From: Pomphorhynchus laevis | Lineage: Eukaryota; Acanthocephala; Palaeacanthocephala; Echinorhynchida; Pomphorhynchidae | DNA: 64,000 nucleotides | Direction: 5' to 3' | Assembly (NCBI GenBank): GCA_012934845.2 | Contig: WNNJ02000861.1 | Location: 172,205-236,204, forward strand | In this document: piece by piece, positions 45,730-55,832 of the stretch | How positions within the stretch are numbered: position 1 is the stretch's first letter | Layout: each line of letters opens with the position of its first letter | Made by a program: the position numbers and the translations under genes | The notes under the pieces: model-generated | Told to the model about the DNA's origin: nothing | Databases searched by the model: none | What the model saw: only the letters and a program-made list of their open reading frames with translations

Positions 45730-46380
45730 ATACCATTTGTGATAACGTTGCCGATCTTACTACAATTTAAATGGTTTTTAACGAAAACATTTAGAACAAT
45801 CGTTTCACGGCTAGTTATTTCACAAAATACAATCTGATATTAATTTGATAATATCCAAAATTTGTGGGGAAATTTCGATTTATAATAAAAAAAAATTATT
45901 AATAATGTACAATTTCTAAAAAACGATTCTTTATCGTTCGAGGGAAGATTTAAAATATTTTAAGTATTTTATTTTTATAAACTGAAGAAGGTTTTAATGC
46001 ACATTTAAAAACACTACATATAAATATAGGTTCTATTGGATTTTTATTTTAATATATCATGTAATATCCATCATGTGTATAAAACTTTGATTTAATATAA
46101 TACTTATATTATTATATTATATATTTTAATACTTATAATATCTATACTTTGTAATATATTATGCCAGGTGTTATGCAATATCTTCTGTAATACATTCTTA
46201 TTGGATTCTTATGCTAAATAAACTTTCATTTTGGACGTCCTATCTCTACGACGTAGAGGATACAACCTCACACTGAAGGACTTGAGATTACCTTAAACAT
46301 GATTATCCCATTGTCTAGCCGAAAACGGCCCGACATAAAAGGTAAAATTGATCCACTTGTTTGTAACTTATTTCGACTGT
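45730..46380. other. AT-rich non-coding stretch
   Basis: No gene is seen. Runs of TATTATATTATATATT lie around 46100-46170. Confidence 0.5.
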
Positions 46381-46384
46381 ATTA

Positions 46385-47165
46385 TTAAAAAATAAATAAT
46401 AATTATTATTACAAGACAACATAGCGAGCAGAGCTCAAAGATGTGTCACCAAAAAGAAAACCAAATTAATTACACAAACCTTTCTTCCGAAATTCCTTCA
46501 TTGTACGGGAACGAATCGTTGTCTCGTTCAATTGATTCCATAGATTCACGACCCTTCGATTGAACTAGACAGTTTTTGAGCGTACAATCCTTTGTCAATT
46601 AATGATTAACGAATTACAGCGCAGCCATTGATCTGATCTAACATCCATTAGCCTATGTAGTACGTGTCGTGGGTTGCGAAGAATCGTCCATGTTAGACAC
46701 ATGTCGCTTAAATCATGGAGTGCTAACACGATTCATGCCCAATGCATTAAGTCGTTGTTCGTATGGGAATTTTCTTATTTGATAAACAAGCTTTGTTGCC
46801 CGACGGAGCACACCTTCCAATTTTGCTGACTCGTGTATAGTCCTCGGATAGACGCATATAGCAGATGGCTCAAAATAAATGCGTTAGCAAGAATCCGAAA
46901 TGATCGTGGATTAAGTAAATCAAATGTACAACTAATGAAACCTGCCATCTGATAAGCCTAAGCACATACATATTCAGTATTACGTTTAGTGGACAAGTCA
47001 TTGGAAATCCAGACGCCGAGATCCTGTACGTGATCTAAATTTTCGATTTCATTTTCACAAAGATAGTATTTTGACGGCCAAGTACACTGTCGACCTTGAA
47101 CACGCATAAATGAACATTTGGCAGAATTGAGCGATAAACCGTTAATTCGAGCTCAATTCACAACT
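46385..47165 (-). mobile_element. LINE family H, CR1-like 3' part, decayed
   Basis: The minus strand reads LSLNSAKCSFMRVQGRQC, ENLDHVQDLGVWISNDL, then FNRRVVNLWNQLNETTIRS and MKEFRKK near the end, the usual RT thumb and C-terminal motifs of CR1-like LINEs. A (TAA)n-type tail lies at about 46388-46412. Several stops are present. It is distinct from family D by sequence. Confidence 0.65.
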
Positions 47166-47174
47166 TTATCTATA

Positions 47175-47400
47175 TCTTTATATAATTTTCCAAAATCAAA
47201 ATGGCAAAATCGAAACGCTTCGCATGAGGTAGAAAATTTATTAAAAGTAATTAAAAAGTTCTTTGGTTAATACTACTTACAATTTCTGATGATGATTCCA
47301 AACTGGAATCGAAAATTTAATAAATTTTTTACCTCATGTGGGGCCTTGCCATTTCTATTTTGAAAATTTAACAGACCCCGAGCACCTTACGTTTCAATAT
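47175..47400 (+). repeat. Solo palindromic Penelope-type terminal repeat
   Basis: About 47180-47240 and 47310-47378 are inverted copies (CAAAAT.GAAATGGCAA, ATGAGGTA.AAAATTTATTA), giving a ~200 bp fold-back. The sequence is closely related to the inverted ends of the Penelope-like element at 4.1-5.5 kb. No coding part is present. Confidence 0.65.
47286..47314 (+). ncRNA. Candidate hammerhead core, second locus
   Basis: CTGATGA, one T, stem II GATTCC-AAACT-GGAATC, then GAAA and an AAATTT-type hairpin. This is the best conserved of the three copies; compared with 4203-4231 only the loop changes while the stem is kept. Confidence 0.45.
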
Positions 47401-48255
47401 ATAATAGTAGTGCACGGATGTGCTGAGTAGACAACTGTCCAGGATTTCTTACGAAATACGGCATTTATACTAAATGGTGTTGCTTGATAGACTGGACTTT
47501 GATTCACGACTTTTAGTCACCATGTCACTTCTAGACGACAAATGAGTACCCGGCAACACTCATCAGTAGAATGAAGTACTCACTGGCTCTTTATCCAGTG
47601 AATAAATATCATAATCAAGTTTAGTAAACAACAAGTATATCATCTATGTCGATTCGGCAGAATGGACAGGGCGGAATTATATGAATGTATATTAAAGTCA
47701 CAAACAAAAAAAATAATTGGACTTGTGTATGTTCTTAAGGAAAACAAGAAGATCGAGAGATACTGTGCTTGAGGCACGGATATACTGTATGTAAAAAATA
47801 ATAGAACTTCCAGATTGCATAATACTCATTTGTATATCCTCGGCAGAGCATGAATCATTGATAAATTTTACGGGCAAACTAACAGTCAAGCTCATATGCT
47901 TTTAGAAGGAAACTCTACCACCGCGCCCTTGTATTTGATCAAATCTGTAGAGAGCAAATTCATGTATGTGAACCATATCATCAGAAATGCCATAATGAAA
48001 TCACATTTTATAAACTCCAAAGGCATTGGCATCATAACAATGTACCCGATACCTAATCTCATCCAACTTATTAACTGCTCTACGTTAATTTATAAATTAA
48101 ATTTTCATGAAAAACGAATCATGTCGTCATTAACTAGTTGTTGTTAGCACATTAACCAAAGATCCATATATGCTAGAGTATACCGACCTATCTTCAGTTC
48201 CAACGGTTCCCAATGCGCAAATGGCTTTCGACGAACAACTAGAAAATTTATGATG
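47401..48255. other. Stretch without recognised genes
   Basis: Two unassigned frames (47698-47895 on -, 65 codons; 47896-48147 on +, 83 codons) show no motif and no repeat partner in the window. Confidence 0.4.
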
Positions 48256-48270
48256 CATAAAAAAAAAGAT

Positions 48271-51237
48271 TTATTTTTTTAACGTGGCAAATGCGTGCCA
48301 GCGCACGCTTACATGACCACAACAAAAACAAAACTGTGAATCAGGCGTCGAGAAGGTGTGAACGGAGGAGGTGTTTGAATGTGATAAAAGAGGGAGCGCG
48401 GCGGACGTCGAGAGGGAGTTGATTCCAGGCGAGTGAGCGGCGACGAGGAAGGATCGGAGACCGTAGTTGTTGGAGTAATTAGGAACGTGGAGTAAGAGGG
48501 TATGACAGGAACGAAGCGATAGCGAGGTGGGGCGAGTATCGTCTAAGAAAGGAAGGTTGATGAACGATGGGGAGCCGACAGCGATGAGACGAAAAGTAAT
48601 GAGAAGAAGGCGGAGTTTGATGCGGATGTGGATGGTGGGCCAGGAGAGTTGGGCAAAATATGTGGATGTGTGGTCGAAGCGACGGAGGCGAAAGAGCACT
48701 CGAACGGCGGTGTTGATTATTCGTTGTAGGGGTAGGATGATGGATTTTGGAGAATTGGCGAAAAGGCTAAGGCAGTAATCGATTTTAGGGAAAAGAAGCG
48801 ATGAAAGAAGAGACATACAAGAACGGAAGTCGATAAGGGGGCGGATACGGCGGATGTCACGAAGAATTAAGTTAGACGAGCGGACCTTGTCACGGACGAA
48901 GGGTTTAAGGGAAAGGTGATCATCGAAATGGAAGCCTAAGAAAGTGAGATTGTGGACTACAGGGATGATCGATGAGGCAAAAGATACAATGGGAGGAGAT
49001 ATGCTTGGTTTACGGGGAAGGATCCACATTATTTTGGACTTTTCGGCGTTTAGAACGAGATGGAGATTGGAGAGACGCTTGTAGATAGAAGAGAGACAGT
49101 TGGAGGCAGAAATGGCGATATCGTGTATGCGATGTGCGGGTGCATGAGCATAGATTAGAATGTCATCGGCGTATTGCATGACGTTAAAGGAGTAAGGTTT
49201 GATAAATGGAGAGAGATCGCCAAGCAAAAGAGAGAAAAGCAGGGGACCTAGGACTGAACCTTGTGGAACCCCGCAAAAAATAGGGATGGGAGGGGAGGAT
49301 GATGAATTAGAACAGACGCGAAAGGAACGGTCGGATAGATATGAGGCGAACCAAGCTACGGAGGAGGAAGAAAAGCCGTAATCATAACGAAGGCGAGAAA
49401 GGAGGACGGAGTGGTCGACAATGTCGAATGCGGAGGAGAGGTCGAGGGAGATGAGAACACTATATAGAGCCTTGTCTCGAGAAATGAGTAAGTCGTTGTA
49501 CACTTTTATGCATGCGATTTCTGTCGAGTGATTAGAGCGGAAAGCGGATTGGAAAGGAGGGTACAGATTGGATGAGGAGAGATAAGCGTTGATTTGTATT
49601 AAGATGAGGCGTTCTAAGAGCTTAGAAAGAGTAGGGAGTAGTGAAATGGGGCGATAGCTGGAAGGAAGGGAGGGGTCGAGCGATTGTTTCTTAAGGAGGG
49701 GACGAACGATTGCGGATTTCCAGTGTGAAGGGAAGATACGACTGCGGATGGACGAGTTAAACAAGGTTGTGAGAAATGGGGATATCGATGAGCATATAGA
49801 TTTTAATATGTGGGTAGGCAGGGGATCGGCAGGTGAGGTTTTGTTGGGCAAGGACATGAGGACAGATGATACTTCTGTAGGTGATACAGGGAGAAGATGA
49901 AAGAGTTCGGGAAGGATGAGAGTAGACTGGGCAGAGTGGAATAGGATGGAGACCGGGGTGTGAGAGAGCAGCGTGGATACTTTAGTCTGGAGAAATGACG
50001 AATAATCATTAGCATTGATGTTGCAAGGCGTAGAGGAACGAGCCAGGATTGAGTTAAAAGTATGCCAGAGAGTCTTAGAGTTGAATGAAGTGATTATTTT
50101 ATGCTGCCAGAAGGAGTTGCATTTGGTACGTAGTAGGTTGAGATGAGACCGGCGAAGAGCAAGATAGGAATCACGGAAAGACGGAGTGATCGAGCGGAAA
50201 TCGCGTCTGAGAGAGCGGTGATAGACTCGAAAAGCATGGCGGAGTCGACGCTTTGAGAGTAGGCATTGGATGTCAAACCATGGGGCACGGTGCAAGCGAC
50301 GGTGTGGGTGAGACTTGAAGGGCAAGAGAATATCGAGAGTGGATGTGAGTTCAGAGTCGAAAAGAAAGGCGAGATCGTGAGGAGATGAATATGTTATTGT
50401 GGGTAATGATAGAGACGATTTGAGTAAGGCAGAGCGGAGAAGGGAAAGGTCAAGATTTCTCCAAGGGCGACGTAGGATTGTAGGTGTGTGAGGAGGGGTG
50501 TGGTTGCGAGCGAGATCAAGGGTGATAAGAAAGTGATCGGATAGACCAGGATCAGAGATGGACAGTGAGGTGTGGGCAGCAAAATGATCGGGGACAGCGA
50601 TGATGTCGAGTGCCCCGCCAAGTATATGTGTGGGGGCAGTGGAGATTTGTTTGTAATTGTAGTTGGATAGAATGTTGATGAAGCGGATGGAATCTGTGGA
50701 AGAGGGGCGGTCTAGGCGGATATTGAAGTCGCCTAGAACGAGTGAAGGGATTGAGGACAAAGAACAATGAGAAAGGAGGTCAGCGAGTTCGGTAAAAAAT
50801 AAGGCTGTAGGAGCTGATGAACCAGGACGGTATACAATGGCGAGATCTAGAGTGATCGAGTTAGAATAACGACAAGTGAGCAATTCAAAAGAGCAAGGAC
50901 TGAAAGGGGGATTGATTTTGCGAAGAGACGCTGGGTGACGCGCGAATGCGACGATGCCGCCATGATTAGAGGATTTAGAAGGGCATGAGCTGAGGGGGCG
51001 GGCGGATTCGACTAGGGAGCAACCGGCAGAGAGCAGACGGCGAATGGAAAGGTCGTCGGAATCTGAGTGCCAGGATTCGGTGAGGCAGAAGAGATCGATG
51101 GATTGCTTGGTGAATAGGTTGAGGATAAGATCGGATTTATTGAGAATAGATCTAGTGTTGAGGAGACCGAGGCGGAAACCGTATGCTGTGTCGAAAGAGA
51201 CTAGTGGAGAAGACACATAGGAGAGATGGAGCGCCAT
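48271..51237 (-). CDS. B1 ORF2: APE endonuclease + reverse transcriptase
   Basis: The protein has 988 residues with no break. Endonuclease, residues about 20-240: LLNTRSILNK (Asn27), CLTESW (Glu54), VYRPGS, LVLGDFN (Asp170/Asn172), and GLSDHF (Asp234/His235). Linker with RRLRHAFRVYHR. RT, about 480-760: SYRPISLLPTLSKLLERLI, FQSAFRSNHSTEIA, LDLSSAFDIVDHSVL, CGVPQGSVLGPLLFSLLLGD, MQYADDILIYAHA (YADD about 689-692). The thumb and C-terminus contain IRPLIDF, KIDYCLSLFANSPKS. All catalytic residues expected for nicking and target-primed cDNA synthesis are present. ORF2 overlaps the end of ORF1 by 37 nt in another frame, suggesting termination-reinitiation. The stop codon lies inside the A-rich 3' terminus, so there is almost no 3' UTR. 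Confidence 0.93.
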   Translation of the reverse strand: MALHLSYVSSPLVSFDTAYGFRLGLLNTRSILNKSDLILNLFTKQSIDLFCLTESWHSDSDDLSIRRLLSAGCSLVESARPLSSCPSKSSNHGGIVAFARHPASLRKINPPFSPCSFELLTCRYSNSITLDLAIVYRPGSSAPTALFFTELADLLSHCSLSSIPSLVLGDFNIRLDRPSSTDSIRFINILSNYNYKQISTAPTHILGGALDIIAVPDHFAAHTSLSISDPGLSDHFLITLDLARNHTPPHTPTILRRPWRNLDLSLLRSALLKSSLSLPTITYSSPHDLAFLFDSELTSTLDILLPFKSHPHRRLHRAPWFDIQCLLSKRRLRHAFRVYHRSLRRDFRSITPSFRDSYLALRRSHLNLLRTKCNSFWQHKIITSFNSKTLWHTFNSILARSSTPCNINANDYSSFLQTKVSTLLSHTPVSILFHSAQSTLILPELFHLLPVSPTEVSSVLMSLPNKTSPADPLPTHILKSICSSISPFLTTLFNSSIRSRIFPSHWKSAIVRPLLKKQSLDPSLPSSYRPISLLPTLSKLLERLILIQINAYLSSSNLYPPFQSAFRSNHSTEIACIKVYNDLLISRDKALYSVLISLDLSSAFDIVDHSVLLSRLRYDYGFSSSSVAWFASYLSDRSFRVCSNSSSSPPIPIFCGVPQGSVLGPLLFSLLLGDLSPFIKPYSFNVMQYADDILIYAHAPAHRIHDIAISASNCLSSIYKRLSNLHLVLNAEKSKIMWILPRKPSISPPIVSFASSIIPVVHNLTFLGFHFDDHLSLKPFVRDKVRSSNLILRDIRRIRPLIDFRSCMSLLSSLLFPKIDYCLSLFANSPKSIILPLQRIINTAVRVLFRLRRFDHTSTYFAQLSWPTIHIRIKLRLLLITFRLIAVGSPSFINLPFLDDTRPTSLSLRSCHTLLLHVPNYSNNYGLRSFLVAAHSPGINSLSTSAALPLLSHSNTSSVHTFSTPDSQFCFCCGHVSVRWHAFATLKK

Positions 51238-52598
51238 CGAATTTTTGGACGGGTGTGGACAATTTGAAAATTTCCGTCTATGTTTCGGATGGCGAGTGAA
51301 GTTTCGCCGTTTTCCTCGCGACGACGTTTTTCGATGCGGGCTGAAGAGATTTGAGCGATTTCGGAAGGGGCGCGATCGGGGAAAATTCGAGTGGTTGAAG
51401 ATGACATGAGTTTGAATCGTTGAGAGAGGACAGAAGACGCGTGAGAGCGATGCTTGAAAACAATTTTTAGGAGAGGGGGCTGGGAAGGATTAGATTGAGA
51501 AGATTTGTTTAGACGGATGAATGCGACTGGAGAAATGTCCTTGAAAAAGGATGGTTTATCCGCAGGAACAATAGACGAGAGGATGGATCTGAAGGCGGAA
51601 ACATCGTGGTCCAGACGTGCTTGTGGGGATAAGGAGGTAGAAGGCGTGATATTAGTAACAATGACGCAACGATCGCGAGAAGCAAAGCGCTTCCGTAAAG
51701 GAGGACGACTGACGTGAGTAGTTGACATCACGATAGAAGAGCTGGCAGTTGATGATTTGGAGGGATTTGGTTTGACGACGGGAGACATAGAGGATAATGA
51801 TAATAAAGCGGGTGGCAAGCGATGTGAGGAAAGGTTATGAGTGGAAGGATAGTGGAGGCTGGTGGAGGTGATTTTAATTGATGGATGCAAGTTATTGAGA
51901 AACGAGACAGGAAGGACGGGACGTGGGGTGTCGGGGAGTGAACATACATTAGTTGTAACAATTTGCGGCTCCGTCACTGTATCGGTAGATTTATCATAAA
52001 CTTGACAAAATCCATCTTGCTGCGATACAATTTGCGGCTCCTTCAGATTATCTGATAATGGATTATCTGATGATGACGTAGAAACGCGATGAGGGGTAGA
52101 AATGTAAGGTGATTTATCTGATACGACAAAAGAAATACTGGGTTGCAAATGGTCAATGACAGTAACATCAGAAGATTGAGCTGATTGATTGCGCAAAATT
52201 GAAGGATGTATAGTAATACCTGTAGAAGAGATGGGAGATTTGGCATTCTTAGAGGCAATCGAATGCGGGAGAATTGGGCATCGAGGTTGAGACTTATTAC
52301 AATACGAAGAGGCATGTGTGGACATCGCTGCATTGCCAGATAGTTTCAATATATTTGTCTTGAGACTCTCTATTTCACTCTTCATCGTATTTATCATCTT
52401 AGCCGAACAGTAGCCACAGTAGAATTCGTTGTCTGCAAGGCAAGATGCCTGGGATTCTGAAGTCCAAATACTTACCCACGTGTGACAATCATTGTTTGAG
52501 CAAAGGACTTGTTGTTCAGATCCATTGGAAACATCTCTAACATCGGTGTTGGACGCAACATGGTTGGGAACTTGAGACTTTTGTTTTTTCCGACCCAT
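51201..52598 (-). CDS. B1 ORF1: zinc-finger RNA-binding protein
   Basis: A 465-residue open frame starting MGRKKQKSQ. Residues about 32-66 hold a Cys cluster (CSNNDCHTW ... FYCGYC) of PHD/RING-like spacing, directly followed by a short helix with heptads (MINTMKSEIESLKTNILKL). A long Ser/Pro/Thr-rich linker leads to a conserved C-terminal domain from about 300 (RDRCVIVTNI, DVSAFRSILSSI, PVAFIRLNKS, KIVFKHRSHASSVLSQRFK) with an RRM-like pattern, and a basic end (EKRRREENGE). PHD-like fingers and RNA-binding folds are typical of CR1/L2-type ORF1 proteins, which coat the element RNA. The same Cys cluster is kept in B2 (CDSNDCDVW ... FTCGFC). Confidence 0.85.
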   Translation of the reverse strand: MGRKKQKSQVPNHVASNTDVRDVSNGSEQQVLCSNNDCHTWVSIWTSESQASCLADNEFYCGYCSAKMINTMKSEIESLKTNILKLSGNAAMSTHASSYCNKSQPRCPILPHSIASKNAKSPISSTGITIHPSILRNQSAQSSDVTVIDHLQPSISFVVSDKSPYISTPHRVSTSSSDNPLSDNLKEPQIVSQQDGFCQVYDKSTDTVTEPQIVTTNVCSLPDTPRPVLPVSFLNNLHPSIKITSTSLHYPSTHNLSSHRLPPALLSLSSMSPVVKPNPSKSSTASSSIVMSTTHVSRPPLRKRFASRDRCVIVTNITPSTSLSPQARLDHDVSAFRSILSSIVPADKPSFFKDISPVAFIRLNKSSQSNPSQPPLLKIVFKHRSHASSVLSQRFKLMSSSTTRIFPDRAPSEIAQISSARIEKRRREENGETSLAIRNIDGNFQIVHTRPKIRWRSISPMCLLH

Positions 52599-52650
52599 TT
52601 GTATATAGTCGTTTGATTCGTGATTTTATTCTCCTCGTTGTATGTATATT

Positions 52651-52711
52651 AGATTGTATGTTATTTATTGTAGATGACGGGAGATTGTATGTTATTTATT
52701 GTAGATGACGG
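52651..52711 (-). repeat. 31 bp duplicated unit in B1 5' UTR
   Basis: AGATTGTATGTTATTTATTG plus TAGATGACGG occurs twice in tandem (52651-52680, 52682-52711). A related TTGTATGTTATTT word lies upstream of B2 at 57556. Confidence 0.8.
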
Positions 52712-53009
52712 CAGATGACGGGAGTCTGTTCCAACTGTTTATTACTCGATCTTGTTCGTACTTAGCTTTGTCAGTTTTGAACGATTATCAAAATATAGAT
52801 CTCTCAAAATACTTAACGAATATTTTTTAGATGAGCATAACTAAATACATAGCTAGCATGAGTTCAAACTATCGTAAGCCCATGTTCCAAATAAGCTATA
52901 TGAAATATGAATTATATTGTATTTATTTTATTTCTCAGGTTTTTACAAGTGCCCAGGTTTTATTCAAGTTTTTAAATTGCAGTTCCGAAAAGCACTCTAC
53001 TTAAAAAAT

Positions 53010-53475
53010 TTTAAATGGCAAATGCGTGCCGGCGCATGCTTACATGACTACGTAAAAAATTTAAATCATGTGCCGAGAAGGTGGGTACGGAGGCGGTATT
53101 TGAATGTGATAAATGAGGGAGCGCGACGGACGTCGAGAGGGAGCTGATTCCAGGAGAGTATGGAGGCCACAATGACAGATCGAAGACTGTAGTTGATTGT
53201 GTAATTAGGAATGTGGAGTAAGAGGGAATGACGTGAACGCAGTGATAGAGAGAGAGTGGGGCGAGTGTTGTCTAAGAAAGAGAGATTGATGAACGATGGG
53301 GAGCCGACAGCGATGAGACGAATGGTGACGAGAAGAAGACGGAGTTATATGCATATGTGGATGGTTGGTCAGGAGAGTTGGGCAAGATATGTGTATGTGT
53401 GGTCAAAGCGACGAAAACGTCGGAGCACTCGAACGACGTAGTTTATGATGCGTTGTAGGGCTAGGATGATGGATT
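53010..53475 (-). mobile_element. Family B 3' fragment 1
   Basis: It matches the last ~450 bp of B1 (48284-48740), including the 3' hairpin. It is flanked on both sides by CTACTTAAAA (about 52999-53008 and in the array after 53500), either a target-site duplication or an insertion into the neighbouring minisatellite. Confidence 0.85.
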
Positions 53476-53489
53476 AAAAGGTTGTTAAA

Positions 53490-53648
53490 AAGTTGTAAAA
53501 GGCTACTTAAAAGGCTACTTAAAAATCTACTTAAAAGGCTACTTAAAAGGATACTTAAAAGGCTACTTAAAAGGCTACTTAATGGCTACTTAAAAGGATA
53601 CTTAAAAGGCTACTTAAAAGGCTACTTAATGGCTACTTAAAAGGCTAT
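53490..53648. repeat. 12 bp minisatellite GGCTACTTAAAA
   Basis: About 13 copies of GGCTACTTAAAA with variants GGATACTTAAAA and GGCTACTTAAT. It lies exactly between two family B 3' fragments. Confidence 0.9.
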
Positions 53649-53656
53649 TATTTATA

Positions 53657-53945
53657 ATAATACAAATTTATTTAATGTGGCAAATGCGTACAAGCTGCAC
53701 GCTTACAAGTCCACAAACAAAAATGAAAACATCAAGCACATAAATTGTTTAAATGGGATCGGATTTGTCGTTTGAAGCACGGCAGGGAAATTGATTGGCG
53801 TATATGAATGGGCAGATGGTTCCACGATAGAGGAGCAGCCACCAGGAAGGAGCGGAGTTCAAAGGAGGTAGAGTAGTTTGGGACATGTAAAAGAAGGAAA
53901 ATACATGAACGCAAGGAACAGTAAACACGTAAAAGAAGGGAATAA
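53657..53945 (-). mobile_element. Family B 3' fragment 2
   Basis: A 5'-truncated copy of the B C-terminus (LLLHVPNYSTSFELRSFLVA, SLPCFKRQIRSHL) with the 3' hairpin and AAATAAATT tail at 53657-53705. Closer to B2 than to B1. Confidence 0.8.
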
Positions 53946-54413
53946 TAGTGATTTATCTTAATAAAAAAATGTAACATTTTTAACAATAATAATTTATTTA
54001 AAGTGACAAATGCGTGCCAACTGCACGCTTACAGGTCCACTAACTAAAAAACACAGCAAAAGTCATGCAACCACAAGAAAGGAGTTGAAGCCAAAAGAGC
54101 TAGAGTAGTTTGGGGCATGTAAAAGAAGGGATTACAGGAACGCAAAGAACAGTAAACAGGACGAGAATTATCAAGAAAAGGAAGGTTGAGAAATGAAGGG
54201 TTATGAAAAGTAACAAGGCGGAAAGCAACGATAAGAAGACAAATTTGAACATGACAATAAATTGTAGGCAAATCGAGAGAAGCAAGATGGTAGGATGTAT
54301 GATCGAAACGACGAAGACGGAGGAGAATTCGGACGGCTGCGTTAACGATGCGTTGTAGGGGAAGAAGAGTGGATTTAGGTGAGTTGGAAAATATACTAAG
54401 ACAATAATCGAGT

Positions 54414-55571
54414 CTAGAAAAAAAGAGAAGATATGAGAGACATACAAGAAGGTAAATCGATCAATCTACGAACTTGACAAAGGTTGCGGAGTATCAAGGT
54501 ATATGAGCATACTTTATCTCTAATGAAAGTTTTAAGTGAAAGTCGGTTGTCAAAATGGAAGCCTAGGAAAACGAGATTATCAACGATAGGAAGAATTGTA
54601 GAATTTAATGATACGGAGGGAGGTTCGAAGCTGAGGCGTCGAGGTAGGATCCACATAATTTTGGATTTATCAGGATTCAGAGAAAGGTGAAGGGAAGAAA
54701 GATGATTGGAAATTGAGACAAGACAGTCGGAAGCAGAAACACTAAGATTGTGAATACGATAAACAGGTGCATGATCATAGATGAGAATGTCATCAGCATA
54801 TTGCATAACATTGAAGTTAAATTTATGAGAAATCGAAGACAAATCACCGAGAAGAAGAGAGAAAAGCAATGGGCCTAATACGGAGCCTTGTGGAACACCG
54901 GACTGGATGGACGAAGGATGGTAGAGAGAAGAGTTAGAATAGACGCGAAATGTACGGTTTGATAGATATGAAGAAAACCATGATACAGTGGGTAAAGAGA
55001 ATCCATAATCATGACGAAGGCGATGGAGAGGAATCGAGTGATCGACGGTGTCAAAAGCAGATGATAGATCAAGAGAAACTATGACATTACATAATTTATG
55101 ATCGCGCGATATGAGTAAGTCGTTATAAACTTTAAGACATGCAATTTTGGTAGAGTAATTAGAGCGAAAAGCGGCTTGGAAGGGAGGAAATAAGTTAAAG
55201 GAAAAGAGATATGTATTTAATTGCTTAAGAACGAGACGCTTAAGGAGTTTAGAGAAGATTGGGAGAAGTGAAATAGGACGGTTTGCAGATGGTAGTGTGG
55301 AGTCGAGAGATTGCTTTTTGATGAGAGGACGAACAGTGGCGCATTTCCAGATGGAAGGAAATGTACGGCTACGGATGGGCGAGTTGAACAATGTGGTTAG
55401 GAAGGGTGAGATAGAGGAGCAGATATTTTTAAGCAAGTGAGTGGGAATTGGGTCAGAAGGAGAGGTATTATTAGATAATGACAGCAGAACCGAAGAAACT
55501 TCATCAGACGAAACGGGAAGAAGGTGGAATAATTCTGGGAGGGAAGTATTTAAAGAGAAGAGTGGGTACAA
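54414..55571 (-). pseudogene. B2 ORF2 RT remnant
   Basis: A 385-codon open stretch beginning in the linker (PELFHLLPVSSDEVSSVLLS) through complete RT palm blocks: NRPISLLPIFSKLLKRLV, FQAAFRSNYSTKIACLKVY, LDLSSAFDTVDHSI, SGVPQGSVLGPLLFSLLLGD, MQYADDILIYDHA. It is about 70-75% identical to B1 by eye. Upstream coding (55600-55780) continues with breaks into DSYFSQRRSHLILIRTKRT. The endonuclease that should precede is deleted, and the C-terminus after 54414 is frame-broken, so the copy could only move in trans. Confidence 0.85.
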
Positions 55572-55832
55572 GGGGGCTATGGGTAGTAGGGATAGTAAAT
55601 TAGATAGCTTAGTTTGTAGATAAGAATAAAATTTATCAGGATTTATATTACAAGGGGTATATGATCGTGAAAGAATTGAGTTTAAGATTTTCCAATGAGA
55701 TTTAGAGTTGGAAGATGACTCGAGTTGATTTCTCCAAAAGAGAGTACGTTTAGTACGTATAAGAATGAGATGTGAACGGCGTTGAGAAAAGTAGGAATCA
55801 CGAAGATTTGGAGGGAGTGAGTTGGGAGAACG

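Larger units (their letters stand above)
48259..52715 (-). mobile_element. LINE B1, near-intact CR1/L2-like element
   Basis: This 4.4 kb non-LTR retrotransposon has two long, uninterrupted, overlapping ORFs, a 5' UTR with a 31 bp duplicated unit, and a 3' end of the form hairpin, TTAAAAAAATAAATC. It is much more GC-rich than its surroundings. Shorter 3' copies lie at 53.0-53.5, 53.66-53.95 and 45.0-45.5 kb, and a near full-length relative at 54.0-57.2 kb. Intact ORFs imply recent activity. A target-site duplication was not found by eye. Confidence 0.9.

Noticed and set aside
47698-48147. Two adjacent unassigned frames (65 and 83 codons)
   Set aside because: No motif, no duplicate in the window, no splice context; compatible with chance.
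53490-53648. CRISPR-like regular repeats
   Set aside because: The unit is 12 bp with no unique spacers; it is a plain minisatellite in a eukaryotic context.
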